Assembly: GCF_000218785.1 (NCBI RefSeq)
Contig: NZ_AFPO01000011.1
Coordinates: forward strand, 1-64,000
DNA from: Idiomarina sp. A28L
GTDB lineage: Bacteria > Pseudomonadota > Gammaproteobacteria > Enterobacterales > Alteromonadaceae
Reading direction: 5' to 3'
DNA length: 64,000 nucleotides
Below are positions 25,134 through 35,448 of this stretch, piece after piece. The notes under the pieces were generated by a model. The model did no database searches and was not told the origin of the DNA. It worked only from the letters and a program-made list of their open reading frames with translations. Every line of letters starts with the position of its first letter. The first letter of the stretch is position 1. The position numbers and the translations under genes are program-made.

Positions 25134-26069
25134 ATGACAACAGAATCAAGCACATACTCTATTGGCAAACCTGGCGTTGCTTGGGGTATCGAAGAAAAGA
25201 ACACTTGGTTGAATGAGCAAACACAAAAGCGCTCATATTTTGATGATGTAGTAGCGGTGATTGAATCGCTGGCAAATGATTTTGATGTTGAGCAGTATGG
25301 TGAGCTAGCGTATGCGGAACATGGTTTTGCCGATTATCCGTTGTTGCTATTGAAATCGAAGAATTGGCAAGCGAATAAGCCAACGGTAATTGTTACCGGT
25401 GGTGTGCATGGCTATGAAACTAGCGGTGTGCATGGCGCATTACGTTTTTTGCAAACGGAAGCGTTGCACTACACCAAGCAGTTTAATGTGTTAGTAGCGC
25501 CATGTATTAGCCCTTGGGGTTATGAAACAATTAATCGTTGGAACCCTGAAACTACTGATCCAAACCGTTCGTTTTTGCAGCCAAGCCCAGCGCCTGAGGC
25601 GGCACAAATTATGGCGTATGTTGCGAAAATCGAAGGCAAGATCGCTATGCATATCGATTTGCATGAAACTACAGATACCGATAACAGTGAGTTTCGCCCG
25701 GCACTTGCTGCCCGCGATGGCATTGTAAATGATAACTGGAACATTCCAGATGGGTTTTACTTGGTGGGTGATAGCCAACACCCTGCAGCGGCTTTTCAAA
25801 AGGCAGTGCTTGATTCGGTAGCGAAAGTAACGCATATCGCTGAGGCCGATGATGATGGCAAACTGATAGGGGTTCCTTTGGCGCAGTTTGGTGTTATTAA
25901 TTACGATGGCAAGAAATACGGTTTGTGTATGGGCCTTTCGAGTGCCGATTACGTGACAACCACCGAGGTTTATCCAGATAGTGTTAACGCCACGCCAGAA
26001 GAGTGTGTGTTAGCTCAGGTAGCTGCGGTTGTGGGTGGTTTAAATTATGTGGCGGCGCACGCTGAATAA
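25134..26069 (+). CDS. M14 family metallocarboxypeptidase
   Basis: A 311-residue zinc carboxypeptidase-like enzyme. GGVHGYETSG carries the HxxE zinc ligands, DPNRSF the substrate-binding Asn-Arg, and MHIDLHETTD the third zinc ligand. There is no signal peptide, so it is probably cytoplasmic, perhaps acting on peptides from the amino-acid-rich diet this lineage favours. The frame opens at 25083, but ATG 25134 with AGGAA upstream is chosen. Exact substrate unknown. Confidence 0.87.
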   Translation: MTTESSTYSIGKPGVAWGIEEKNTWLNEQTQKRSYFDDVVAVIESLANDFDVEQYGELAYAEHGFADYPLLLLKSKNWQANKPTVIVTGGVHGYETSGVHGALRFLQTEALHYTKQFNVLVAPCISPWGYETINRWNPETTDPNRSFLQPSPAPEAAQIMAYVAKIEGKIAMHIDLHETTDTDNSEFRPALAARDGIVNDNWNIPDGFYLVGDSQHPAAAFQKAVLDSVAKVTHIAEADDDGKLIGVPLAQFGVINYDGKKYGLCMGLSSADYVTTTEVYPDSVNATPEECVLAQVAAVVGGLNYVAAHAE

Positions 26070-26096
26070 GCCTGTGAGCTAAGGGCAGGTTGCTGA

Positions 26097-27149
26097 ATGA
26101 AACGAATATCAATGTTGCGGCAACCCGCCCGAAGCATGGCAGAAACACTACGTGCGTTGGCGCTCGCCGCTGAACAAGTACCCGAGCGTGATTGTTACGG
26201 AAAGGGCGCTTTAATTAACGATCTCGAGCAAGAAGTGGCTTCGATGCTGGGCAAACCAGCGGCGTTATTTTTGCCAAGCGGCACTTTAGCGCAGCCGCTA
26301 GCCCTAAAAATATATGCCGAGCAACGGCAATGCACACATATCGGTTTGCACCCAACATCGCATTTATTGCTACATGAACAACAGGGCTATCAGCATTTAT
26401 GGGGCCTTGATGCGCTGCTAGTTGGTGCTCCTGAACGGGTATGGCAGCTTGCTGATTTAGAAGCATTGCCGCCACATCCTATCGCCGCAATGGTGTGGGA
26501 ACTTCCGGCCCGCGAAATTGGTGGCCAGTTGCCTACTTGGGAAGCGTTGAGCGAGCAAGTGGCTTGGGCCCGAGAGCGCAATATTGCCGTGCATTTTGAT
26601 GGTGCTCGGTTGTGGCAATGCCCAGAATATTATCAACGCAGTTTGGCTGAAATTGCCGCATTAGCCGATTCGGTTTACGTGAGTTTTTACAAAGATTTAG
26701 CGGGTATTTCTGGTGCAATGTTGGTGGGCGAAGAGCACTTTATTGAAGATGCCCGCATTTGGGCGCGCAGAGCGGGCGGCAATCTCTACTCGCAGTTTCC
26801 TTATTTACTGGCGGCAAAGCTTGGCTTACAAGAAAATTTAGCGAGTATTCCTGAAGCGGTAAAATACGCTCGTGAGTTGGCGAGTGCTTTTGCGCAATTA
26901 CCCAACATTCGAATTAACCCAAACTCACCGCAAGTAGCCATGTTTCATCTGCATATTCAAGCCGATAAACAGCGCCTTGTGGATGCGATTCAAGCTTATA
27001 GTGATCAGCACGGTATTGAAGTACTGCCAGCACCTAGGGCTGAAGCTGATGGCTGGCAAATTTGTGAGATTCCAGTGGGGCGCAATGCTATGGCGCAGCC
27101 GGTAGCGTTTTGGCTGGCGCACTTAAAACAACTAATTGCCTTGATTTAA
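26097..27149 (+). CDS. Threonine aldolase family PLP enzyme
   Basis: A 350-residue fold-type I PLP enzyme of the beta-eliminating lyase/threonine aldolase group. Expected features are GKGALINDLEQEVASMLGK with FLPSGTLAQ (phosphate loop), HFDGARLW (Asp binding the PLP ring) and SFYKDLAGISGAM, whose Lys forms the Schiff base. It may split threonine or other beta-hydroxy amino acids. It lies 27 bases after the peptidase gene, probably in the same transcript. The lower similarity around the substrate pocket leaves the true substrate open. Confidence 0.83.
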   Translation: MKRISMLRQPARSMAETLRALALAAEQVPERDCYGKGALINDLEQEVASMLGKPAALFLPSGTLAQPLALKIYAEQRQCTHIGLHPTSHLLLHEQQGYQHLWGLDALLVGAPERVWQLADLEALPPHPIAAMVWELPAREIGGQLPTWEALSEQVAWARERNIAVHFDGARLWQCPEYYQRSLAEIAALADSVYVSFYKDLAGISGAMLVGEEHFIEDARIWARRAGGNLYSQFPYLLAAKLGLQENLASIPEAVKYARELASAFAQLPNIRINPNSPQVAMFHLHIQADKQRLVDAIQAYSDQHGIEVLPAPRAEADGWQICEIPVGRNAMAQPVAFWLAHLKQLIALI

Positions 27150-27185
27150 GTGCTCGTTATTGCCATCAGCGAACGCCAAGAGCTT

Positions 27186-28169
27186 TTAAAAGTTCAATAG
27201 CAAGAAACCAATACCTATCCGATTTTGCCGATGATTGTAATCCAGCAATGTTTCGCCATAGCCGGAAAACAACTGCAAATACGCACGAATGCCATCAGGC
27301 CGCTTCCCTAATGGATAAGTGTAATCAAACTGAATAGAGCCACGGTTAGCGGAAAAATCACGGGTAATCAGGGTAATACTGGCGGTACTGCGCCCAGGCA
27401 ACCAAGAAACACGGGTTTCTACGTTGCCGCGGAACCGCACCAAATCAGGGTTATCATCATCATCGCCGGTTTCATTAATGCGCTGCTTCCACTTACTTTC
27501 AATCATGAATTCGCCATATTCAACAACACCACCTAAATAGGTGTAATTCCAGCTCCGTGAAAGTGGTTCGCTTTGGCCATTTGAATGATGGGCAAAACCT
27601 GCCTGAACCATACGCAGGCGTGCTGAGCCTGGAAGAATATCGAAATGCTCAGGAATTGGCACTGTATAAATAACCTCGGGGTTATGATCAGTGCTGCGAA
27701 ACGGCCGTGAATCTTTTTTATCATACCCTTGCCACAAAGATACTTGTGTATACGCCCCCCATAAATCAGCATTGGGTAACAATAGGTTTTCCCATAGTTT
27801 GGTGCGCAAGGAAATTTGTAGTTTTATTTCAAGCGAACCGTAATTCGGTTGTTCCGGTGCGTCGCCGCGGCTGGGGCTGGTAGGTTGCTTATTAACTGAA
27901 CTGGTGTAGTGCGCAGGTAAAAAGAAATTCGGTAGAAAAGTACGAATAACAAACGTACCCCGCTTATCTTTTTGCTCAAGCTCCCAGAACTTGCTGATAA
28001 AATCACTCGGATTAATACGCTCTTCTGCTTCTTCGCTTTCGCGGCTATCGGTTTCTTCGGCATAAGCAAACGAGCCAGTAGCCATTAAAAATAGGGCACC
28101 TGCAAGAATACATGAACGCCGGCTAAACTTGGCCGTTCGAGATAAAGTGGAATTATGTTTGCGTATCAT
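27186..28169 (-). CDS. pldA: Outer membrane phospholipase A (OMPLA)
   Basis: Calcium-dependent phospholipase of the outer membrane, 327 residues. It has an N-terminal signal peptide ending near FAYA, a 12-strand barrel and a terminal Phe. The catalytic triad appears as H194, S196 and N208 in FAHHSNGQ and SRSWNYTYLGG, with the spacing of the E. coli H142/S144/N156 set. The frame is open upstream, but ATG 28169 follows AAGGAAGGCAGT. It works as a dimer on disordered lipids and may help keep outer-leaflet asymmetry. Confidence 0.93.
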   Translation of the reverse strand: MIRKHNSTLSRTAKFSRRSCILAGALFLMATGSFAYAEETDSRESEEAEERINPSDFISKFWELEQKDKRGTFVIRTFLPNFFLPAHYTSSVNKQPTSPSRGDAPEQPNYGSLEIKLQISLRTKLWENLLLPNADLWGAYTQVSLWQGYDKKDSRPFRSTDHNPEVIYTVPIPEHFDILPGSARLRMVQAGFAHHSNGQSEPLSRSWNYTYLGGVVEYGEFMIESKWKQRINETGDDDDNPDLVRFRGNVETRVSWLPGRSTASITLITRDFSANRGSIQFDYTYPLGKRPDGIRAYLQLFSGYGETLLDYNHRQNRIGIGFLLLNF

Positions 28170-28276
28170 ACTGCCTTCCTTGTGGGATTGATGCTGGCGC
28201 TTCACTAATGAATTCGTTAGAGTTTATAAAATGCCAGAAAAATAATAATAAACATAGTATTTAAGGGACCCTTATC

Positions 28277-29272
28277 GTGGCTTTTTCTAAACAACAAAAG
28301 CATGGAAGCACTCTAAAGCGTAGCCGCAAATTAAAGCATCCGCAGAAAAAATTTAAGATTCGGCAATACATTGCTACGCGTTCTATTCTCCGCTTAGCGC
28401 TTGATTATATTGCCATCAATGCGGCCATCGCGATTTTACTTGCAACCGCCTTAGTGCTTATTACGGGCGATAGTAGCCAAGGAATCAACTACATTTACTT
28501 TATTTATACGGAACTGTTTGGAAAAGAGCCGAATTGGAGCTTGCCAGATCGATTCATGTATCAAAATATCCGAGCCTTTTTAGCTACGTTATCATTACTA
28601 TCGCCTTCGTTGTTCTTGGGTATTATTATCTACAAGTTTTTTGTACTAAAGCGCGATAACATTGTTTTTCGTAGCATGTGTGATGTTGATGAAGAAAACG
28701 GCGAGCGTTTTTTAAATATTCACTTTTATATTTCCTCTTCGTTGCATCTATATAATCTGCGTTTTACCGCGTTTATTCGCACCTATGAAAAGTGTAGAGA
28801 AAACGCCTCGGGTAAGCTGTACCCAATGAATACGTTTCCTCTCATGCTCAATGGTGATTCGTTTTACCCGCTGCCATATAACTATGTACCGAGCCGTTTT
28901 CGCATAAAGATAAAAGAAAGCCCTATTAATGGAGTGCGCTCAGAGAACCCATCGATAGTGATTGGCGATGATCAAATTATTGAAGTACATACCAGCGATC
29001 GGAAAATAAGATTGGATCGAAAGGCAGGAGATTTTTGTGAACTTTACGTGGTAGCAGCCGGCGAAGTGCCTGATTTGCAATCACAGTTCAGTGAATTGAA
29101 ATGCTATCGAATACCAGAAGATATTTCCGCAAGCCCGCTACCGGAAATGGTAACGCGCTTTGTGCGCGATGAAGATTGCTTTGAAGTTGATAATTGGCCA
29201 GATTTTGAAGGCAATAAGCTGAATCGTTCACAGCGCCGTAAGGCGAAGAAAGCCGGTGGCCTCGCTCAGTAG
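28277..29272 (+). CDS. Membrane protein of unknown function with two helices and a cytoplasmic beta domain
   Basis: A 331-residue protein: a basic N-terminus, helices at about 40-62 and 104-124, then a mostly beta soluble part beginning KRDNIVFRSMCDV. Two helices plus a beta domain (with NIHFYISSSLHLYNLRFTAF) vaguely recall inward-rectifier channels, but there is no TVGYG-like selectivity filter, so this is not called a channel. The C-terminus is basic (RSQRRKAKKAGG) and its last 45 bases overlap the convergent DUF1028 gene. Confidence 0.7.
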   Translation: MAFSKQQKHGSTLKRSRKLKHPQKKFKIRQYIATRSILRLALDYIAINAAIAILLATALVLITGDSSQGINYIYFIYTELFGKEPNWSLPDRFMYQNIRAFLATLSLLSPSLFLGIIIYKFFVLKRDNIVFRSMCDVDEENGERFLNIHFYISSSLHLYNLRFTAFIRTYEKCRENASGKLYPMNTFPLMLNGDSFYPLPYNYVPSRFRIKIKESPINGVRSENPSIVIGDDQIIEVHTSDRKIRLDRKAGDFCELYVVAAGEVPDLQSQFSELKCYRIPEDISASPLPEMVTRFVRDEDCFEVDNWPDFEGNKLNRSQRRKAKKAGGLAQ

Positions 29273-30103
29273 GAGTGAGCTTACTTGTAGTTTTTTGACA
29301 TCGAAATTACTAGCTAAATTGTGTTTCTCTAGCAATTCAGCCACGGCGTTTGGTTGTTCGAGTGTTACCGGATCATCCGGGCTCAGTTGCAGCAAGAGAT
29401 CATCGATTACTCGCAAATCAGCGGCGGTTAATTGTGCTAGCTCAAGCATGCGGAAATCGAACAGTTGTGGATTGTAGAGCTTGAATACGCTGTATAAATC
29501 GCGTAATTCGGCAAGTGGCCGAGCGGCGGCATCAACGCGTAAATCCACCACGGTATCAGAATCACCTAAATAACCACCATGCGGCCGCTTAATGAGCATG
29601 GCTGCGGCTAATTTACCGCGTAGATCGCCACCATGCTGCTGGCCTGCAAGCATGGCCTTAATCATAGCGGTGCCAAGCTCAAGGCCATCATGGCGTGCTT
29701 TAGTATACGCACTTGCCACTGCTTCGGTGGTGCCAGCAATCAGCATGTTGCCCAATACAAAAAAGTTATCGCCGCTAACACTCTCTGATGCTGGTGTGCA
29801 TTCAGAACCGGTGTATAAGTGCACTTTTCCTGTGCTATTCATAATCCCAACTTGCCGAACCGCTGCCCGATCATCGGCAATTAAAAAATCATCGAGCGCT
29901 TGTTCAGGGCTACGGCCATCTCGTAACGATTCCAGAGCGGAGCCTGCGGCATCGGGGTTGGCAAAGCTTTGGCTTACCACCAAGCCAGCACGCGCGTTGA
30001 TCCAAGGCACTAGAGCGCCTACGGCTAGAAAATTAGAAGCGGTAATAATACCTAAGCTTTCAGTTTCTGGATCTCGCACTGCTAACGTGTAGGTGGCAAT
30101 CAT
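29228..30103 (-). CDS. DUF1028 family protein, Ntn-hydrolase-like
   Basis: A 291-residue protein of the DUF1028 family, which has an Ntn-hydrolase-like fold. Typical parts are the start TYTLAVRDPETESLGIITAS, GLVVSQSFANP, GNMLIAG and the GGDLRGKLAAAMLI segment. A peptidase or amidase role is presumed, but none is proven. It lies 4 bases from tesB and is probably co-transcribed. Its 3' end overlaps the opposite-strand gene by 45 bases. Confidence 0.88.
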   Translation of the reverse strand: MIATYTLAVRDPETESLGIITASNFLAVGALVPWINARAGLVVSQSFANPDAAGSALESLRDGRSPEQALDDFLIADDRAAVRQVGIMNSTGKVHLYTGSECTPASESVSGDNFFVLGNMLIAGTTEAVASAYTKARHDGLELGTAMIKAMLAGQQHGGDLRGKLAAAMLIKRPHGGYLGDSDTVVDLRVDAAARPLAELRDLYSVFKLYNPQLFDFRMLELAQLTAADLRVIDDLLLQLSPDDPVTLEQPNAVAELLEKHNLASNFDVKKLQVSSLLLSEATGFLRLTAL

Positions 30104-30107
30104 TTGC

Positions 30108-30968
30108 TTAGTTCCTTTCTCGAATTAAACCCTCTTGCATGGTAGATGCAACCAAAATGCCATCGCGAGTAAATATTTGCCCGCGCACCAAACCGCGAGC
30201 ACCTTGCGCCGTTGGGCTATCAATAGCATACAACAACCAATCGTCCATGCGAAATGGGCGGTGAAACCACATAGCGTGATCGATCGTTGCCATTTGAATT
30301 TTCGGATCGGCAAATGTTTTCCCATGTGGCTGCATGGAGGTTGGCAAAAAATTAAAATCGGATGCATACGCGAGCAAATACTGATGAACGCGCTGATCAT
30401 CGGGCAGGGTGCCGTTCGCTTTAATCCAAACATAACGCACCGGATCGCAAGCTTTGGGTTTAAAAGGATTATATTCCGTAACAAAACGCATCATGATTGG
30501 CTTTTCGCTCGTAAATTTACTGCGAATAGCTTCTGGAATGAGCTCGGAATGCTCCCGATAGATATCTAAATCGGAAGGTAACCCTTCAGGCCCCGGCACT
30601 TCGGGCATGCAGCTTTGATGATCAGCACCTTTCTCGGGAATCTGATACGAAGCGGTTAAATGAAAAATAGGTTTACCGAATTGAATCGCTTTTACTCGGC
30701 GAGTAGAAAAACTTTTACCATCACGAATGTTTTCAACATCGTAAACAATAGGTTTTGAAGCATCGCCGGGGCGCAGAAAATAACTATGAAATGAATGTAC
30801 AGCACGCTCTTCGGCAACGGTTTCTTTTGCTGCGGAGAGCGCTTGCCCCATTACTTGGCCACCAAAAACCGCAGCAAAGCCCAAATCTTGGCTTTGCCCA
30901 CGATAAATTCCCTGCTCAATAGGCTCTAGGTGCAAAAGGTTTAATAAATCATCCAATACCTTGCTCAT
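30108..30968 (-). CDS. tesB: Acyl-CoA thioesterase II TesB
   Basis: Hydrolyses medium- and long-chain acyl-CoA, 286 residues, a double hot-dog protein. Family marks are [39 protein letters not shown] (the catalytic Asp) and the C-terminal [21 protein letters not shown]. It may drain excess acyl-CoA during fatty-acid or branched-chain catabolism. Confidence 0.96.
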   Translation of the reverse strand: MSKVLDDLLNLLHLEPIEQGIYRGQSQDLGFAAVFGGQVMGQALSAAKETVAEERAVHSFHSYFLRPGDASKPIVYDVENIRDGKSFSTRRVKAIQFGKPIFHLTASYQIPEKGADHQSCMPEVPGPEGLPSDLDIYREHSELIPEAIRSKFTSEKPIMMRFVTEYNPFKPKACDPVRYVWIKANGTLPDDQRVHQYLLAYASDFNFLPTSMQPHGKTFADPKIQMATIDHAMWFHRPFRMDDWLLYAIDSPTAQGARGLVRGQIFTRDGILVASTMQEGLIRERN

Positions 30969-31032
30969 TCATTTTCCTTGTAAACTAATTTCACTTCTTT
31001 CTTAACATTATTGGTAACTTCTGAAAGGCAAA

Positions 31033-32367
31033 TTACTGCGCTTCATGGTGTTCTTTTAATAGCATAGGCACTACTGCTGGGTTGCCATCGTTCGCGGCTG
31101 GCTCTAAATCTAAAATGGTAGTCATAACATTATAGATATCCACCATTTTAACAGGGCCCACGTTGCTGTTTTGCTTAAAGCTTGGGCCGTGGGCAATGAA
31201 GATGCCTTGCATATCTGGGTGCTCATTATCGTAACCATGGCTGCCGCGTGGGCGATAGAAATCGGCATCTGTTGCCATATTATCGAGCCAAAATTCGCGC
31301 ACAAATATCCAACCCGGATCTGCTAAAACGAGGATATCGGCAATGCGATTGTTATTGGTAAAATGGAAGCGCTCAGGCATGGTATCTTTAGTGAATACTT
31401 GTGCATGAGGCAGGTTTGCCTTTAGTTCTGCAACAATATTATCGCGTTCACCATCTTTCGGGAAAATATGCGCGAGCTCACGTGAATACAACGCCCGTTC
31501 AGCACGTTCGGAATCATAGGCTTGATCGATAATCATATGCTTAGTTTGATCAACTCGCGCCATGCCGTGATCGGCGGTAATCATAATATCAACGCTGTTT
31601 AACCAACCACGTTGTTCAAGTTGCGCCATTAAGTGGCCGATTTCATCATCAATATTGCGCAACGCTTGGCCTACTTCACGCGAACCCGGCCCGTAGCCAT
31701 GGCCCGCGGAATCAACATCGCTGAAATATAAGGTAATCATTTGTGGGCGTTCAGCTTGCGGTTTTTCTAGCCACTCAATTACCGTATTTACGCGTTCGCG
31801 GTTATCAACGCTGCCATCGTATGGGAACCAGTAAGTAGCTTGTGTATCTTTAATTGGGGCTTCTGAACCCGGGAAAAAGAAGGTTCCAGCAACCATGTTT
31901 TGTAATTCTGCGGTAACCCAGATTGGTTCACCACCCCACCAACGCGGGTTAGAAACTTCGTGGGCTAGGCTCATTCTAAAAACAGCATCAAACTCTGAAT
32001 CATAAATACTGTTTTCAACAATACCGTGATTTTCTGGGTGTAGGCCAGTAACTAACGAGTAATGGTTTGGAAAAGTTTTACTCGGGAATACCGGCTGCAA
32101 GTGTTCTGCGCGCACGCCAGCGTTGGCTAAACGGTTTAAATTCGGGGCGTAGTAACGGTCGAGATAATCATGGCGAGTGCCATCAATAGAAATCAGAATT
32201 ACGGTAGGCTCTAACTCATGCCATTGTTGCTCTTCAGAATCTTGTAGGGCAACCGCTGTTTGGGTGAAAGCCGCTGTGGTTATTAGGAGAGCCGCGATAG
32301 CGGTGTTGAACCAAGTTCTTTTCTGCGCGCTAGTTTGTTGTTGCGAACGTAAATCTGTAAATGCCAT
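31033..32367 (-). CDS. Exported nucleotide pyrophosphatase/phosphodiesterase (alkaline phosphatase superfamily)
   Basis: A 444-residue enzyme with an N-terminal signal (hydrophobic stretch WFNTAIAALLITTAAF). Metal ligands and nucleophile are ISIDGTRHDY (Asp), PSKTFPNHYS (Thr nucleophile), DVDSAGHGYGP (Asp/His), TADHGM (Asp-His) and GSHGYDN (His). It resembles ectonucleotide pyrophosphatase/phosphodiesterases (NPP), which split phosphodiesters of nucleotides or lipids. Probably periplasmic. A GTG nine bases upstream is possible, but ATG 32367 with GGTGG upstream is simpler. Confidence 0.9.
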   Translation of the reverse strand: MAFTDLRSQQQTSAQKRTWFNTAIAALLITTAAFTQTAVALQDSEEQQWHELEPTVILISIDGTRHDYLDRYYAPNLNRLANAGVRAEHLQPVFPSKTFPNHYSLVTGLHPENHGIVENSIYDSEFDAVFRMSLAHEVSNPRWWGGEPIWVTAELQNMVAGTFFFPGSEAPIKDTQATYWFPYDGSVDNRERVNTVIEWLEKPQAERPQMITLYFSDVDSAGHGYGPGSREVGQALRNIDDEIGHLMAQLEQRGWLNSVDIMITADHGMARVDQTKHMIIDQAYDSERAERALYSRELAHIFPKDGERDNIVAELKANLPHAQVFTKDTMPERFHFTNNNRIADILVLADPGWIFVREFWLDNMATDADFYRPRGSHGYDNEHPDMQGIFIAHGPSFKQNSNVGPVKMVDIYNVMTTILDLEPAANDGNPAVVPMLLKEHHEAQ

Positions 32368-32595
32368 GAATACCACCGTTGCTAAAGCTGCGTTAGGGTT
32401 ACTGCTGCTGCATAAATTTAGCGTATCAGTATACTAATATTTAGTGACAATTGCATGAAACAAAGCTTCCCAAATGTTTACCAGTGTTTTGTTTGTATTG
32501 GGTTATTAAAGGTGTATATAGTGGCTATAGCTTGAATTTTTTGAAATAAAGCCCAAGCTTAAAAGATAAGTACTAACACCAAGAAGGAATGCATT

Positions 32596-35313
32596 ATGGC
32601 AGGGCAAGATAGTTTGAACACCCTTAGCTCGTTAAAGGTAGGGGACAAAGAGTTTCATTACTACAGTTTACCGAAAGCCGCTGAAGCATTAGGCGATATC
32701 GATAAGTTGCCGGTTTCCCTTAAAGTTCTATTAGAAAATTTGTTGCGTAATGAAGATGGCAGCACCGTGAAGCCTGAAGATTTCAAGGCAATGGTTGCGT
32801 GGCTTGAGCGACGAAAATCGGATAAAGAAATTGAATATCGGCCAGCCAGGGTATTGATGCAAGATTTCACTGGTGTTCCTGCGGTAGTAGATTTGGCGGC
32901 AATGCGCGATGCGGTTGCTAAAGCTGGCCTTCCTGCCGATAGAATTAACCCGTTATCCGCTGTAGATCTGGTTATTGATCACTCGGTGATGGTAGATAAA
33001 TTTGCTACCCCGGAAGCGTTTGAAGAAAACGTGAAGATAGAAATGGTGCGCAACAAAGAGCGCTATGAGTTTTTACGTTGGGGGCAAAAGGCCTTTAATA
33101 ACTTCCGCGTAGTGCCGCCGGGTACCGGTATTTGCCATCAGGTAAACTTAGAGTATTTAGCAAAAGTTGTGTGGTCGAGTGAAGAAGATGGCAAAACCTT
33201 TGCGTATCCAGATACGCTGGTAGGTACTGATTCTCATACCACAATGATCAATGGCCTCGGCGTTCTCGGTTGGGGCGTAGGTGGTATTGAAGCGGAAGCG
33301 GCCATGTTGGGCCAGCCTATTTCGATGCTAATTCCAGAAGTAGTTGGGTTCCGCCTCGAGGGCGCACTGCCAGAGGGCGTTACCGCTACCGATTTAGTGC
33401 TTACGGTTACCCAAATGCTGCGGAAAAAAGGCGTAGTTGGTAAGTTTGTAGAGTTTTATGGCTCTGGTTTGGCGAGTTTGCCGCTGGCTGACCGTGCAAC
33501 TATTGCCAACATGGCGCCGGAATATGGTGCTACCTGTGGCTTCTTCCCGGTTGATGAAGAAACACTTACCTACCTTGAATTATCTGGCCGCGATCAAGAA
33601 ACCATAGATTTGGTTGAAGCATATTCAAAAGCGCAAGGTATGTGGCGTGATGATAAGAACGAGCCGGTATTTACCGATACGCTTTCCCTTGATATGGGCA
33701 CTGTTGAACCTTCATTAGCGGGGCCAACGCGGCCACAGGATAAGGTTTCACTAAGCCAATTGAGCGAGAGCTTTAACTTATTATTGGAATCAATAAAGGT
33801 AGCGGAAGACCCAGAAATGGGCGGTAAAGAATCGCTTAGCCGCGCTGATTTAAGCACCGATACCACCGTTCCGATAGAAGGAACCGAGCACAAGCTTAGC
33901 CACGGTGATGTGGTGATTGCGGCTATTACTTCGTGTACCAATACATCGAACCCAAGCGTAATGATGGCGGCGGGTTTGGTTGCCAAAAAAGCGATTGAGC
34001 GGGGCTTGCAACGTAAACCTTGGGTTAAATCATCGTTAGCGCCGGGTTCGAAAGTAGTTACTGATTATTTGGAAGCTGCTGGGCTTGATACCTATCTCGA
34101 TAAGCTTGGTTTTGATCTTGTAGGCTATGGTTGTACTACTTGTATTGGTAACTCTGGGCCATTGCCAGATGATGTTGCCACCGCTATTGATAAAGGCGAT
34201 TTAGTGGTTTCTTCGGTGCTTTCGGGCAACCGCAACTTCGAAGGCCGCATTCACCCGCAAGTGAAAGCCAACTGGTTAGCATCGCCACCCTTAGTGGTAG
34301 CCTTTGCGCTAGCGGGCAGCACCCGAATGGATTTAAATAAAGATGCGTTGGGTAATGATAAAGATGGCAACCCAGTTTATCTGAAAGATATTTGGCCAAC
34401 TACTGCCGAAATTAAAACCGAGGTAGCGAAGGTTGTGAGTGGTATGTTCCGCAAGCAGTATGCGCAGGTGTTCGATGGTGATGAGCATTGGCAGGCATTG
34501 GAAATTCCAGATAGCCTTACCTACGAGTGGAAAGAAGAATCTACCTATGTGGCGAACCCTCCGTTCTTTATCGGCATTGATAAGCCGGCGGAAGAGCCGA
34601 AAGATATTGATTCGGCGCGGGTTTTAGCGTTGTTTGGCGATACCATTACTACCGATCATATTTCTCCAGCAGGGGCAATTAAGCCAGATTCACCCGCTGG
34701 TAAATATTTGCAAGAGCAGGGTGTTGCTGTAGAAGATTTTAACTCTTATGGCTCACGCCGTGGTAACCATGAAGTGATGATGCGCGGTACTTTTGCCAAC
34801 ATTCGCATTAAAAACTTAATGGTTAAAGGTTCGGAAGGTGGAGTAACGCGGCACATGCCTTCGGGCGACGAAATGTCGATTTACGATGCCGCAATGCGTT
34901 ACCAAAACGATAAAACGCCGCTGGTAGTGCTTGCCGGTAAAGAATATGGCACCGGTTCAAGCCGCGATTGGGCTGCGAAAGGGACGCGTTTACTCGGTGT
35001 TTCTGCGGTAATTGCTGAGAGTTATGAACGTATTCACCGATCTAACCTAGTGGGTATGGGCGTGTTGCCATTGCAATTTAAGCAAGGCGATAGTGCACAG
35101 AACCTAGGCCTAGATGGTAGTGAAACCATATCGCTGAGTGGCTTAAATAAAGATATTAAACCTGGGCAGGAAATTAATGCCGTAGCGAAGAAAGATAACG
35201 GTGAAGAAGTGAAATTTACGCTAACGTGCCGTATCGATACACTAAATGAAGTTCATTACTTCTTAAGTGGCGGCATATTGCATTATGTTTTACGCCAGCT
35301 AGTAGCTGAGTAA
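32596..35313 (+). CDS. acnA: Aconitate hydratase A
   Basis: Isomerises citrate and isocitrate in the TCA cycle with a [4Fe-4S] cluster. The 905 residues match AcnA/IRP1-type aconitases. Cluster ligands are C447 ([12 protein letters not shown]), C513 and C516 ([11 protein letters not shown]). The C-terminal swivel domain has [14 protein letters not shown] and [13 protein letters not shown]. Monocistronic, with AAGGAATGC before the ATG and a strong terminator after it. Confidence 0.98.
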   Translation: MAGQDSLNTLSSLKVGDKEFHYYSLPKAAEALGDIDKLPVSLKVLLENLLRNEDGSTVKPEDFKAMVAWLERRKSDKEIEYRPARVLMQDFTGVPAVVDLAAMRDAVAKAGLPADRINPLSAVDLVIDHSVMVDKFATPEAFEENVKIEMVRNKERYEFLRWGQKAFNNFRVVPPGTGICHQVNLEYLAKVVWSSEEDGKTFAYPDTLVGTDSHTTMINGLGVLGWGVGGIEAEAAMLGQPISMLIPEVVGFRLEGALPEGVTATDLVLTVTQMLRKKGVVGKFVEFYGSGLASLPLADRATIANMAPEYGATCGFFPVDEETLTYLELSGRDQETIDLVEAYSKAQGMWRDDKNEPVFTDTLSLDMGTVEPSLAGPTRPQDKVSLSQLSESFNLLLESIKVAEDPEMGGKESLSRADLSTDTTVPIEGTEHKLSHGDVVIAAITSCTNTSNPSVMMAAGLVAKKAIERGLQRKPWVKSSLAPGSKVVTDYLEAAGLDTYLDKLGFDLVGYGCTTCIGNSGPLPDDVATAIDKGDLVVSSVLSGNRNFEGRIHPQVKANWLASPPLVVAFALAGSTRMDLNKDALGNDKDGNPVYLKDIWPTTAEIKTEVAKVVSGMFRKQYAQVFDGDEHWQALEIPDSLTYEWKEESTYVANPPFFIGIDKPAEEPKDIDSARVLALFGDTITTDHISPAGAIKPDSPAGKYLQEQGVAVEDFNSYGSRRGNHEVMMRGTFANIRIKNLMVKGSEGGVTRHMPSGDEMSIYDAAMRYQNDKTPLVVLAGKEYGTGSSRDWAAKGTRLLGVSAVIAESYERIHRSNLVGMGVLPLQFKQGDSAQNLGLDGSETISLSGLNKDIKPGQEINAVAKKDNGEEVKFTLTCRIDTLNEVHYFLSGGILHYVLRQLVAE

Positions 35314-35362
35314 TTGCCAATACCGCAAGCATTCAGGCTAGCGTTCCGCTAGGTTAGATAGC

Positions 35363-35398
35363 AAAAAGCTCGGTGTGTGAAAACACCGAGCTTTTTTA
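35363..35398 (+). terminator. Terminator after acnA
   Basis: AAAAGCTCGGTGT and ACACCGAGCTTTT make a 13-bp stem around GTGAAA with a T run. Located between convergent genes, it could also end the mfd-csiV transcript. Confidence 0.94.
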
Positions 35399-35448
35399 TT
35401 ATTTGAAATCGCGAAAACGAGCGCGGCTTATTTATTCGCGGCCAGAAG

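Noticed and set aside
28277-29272. Potassium channel annotation
   Set aside because: No selectivity filter sequence lies between the two helices, and the similarity of the beta domain is only suggestive.
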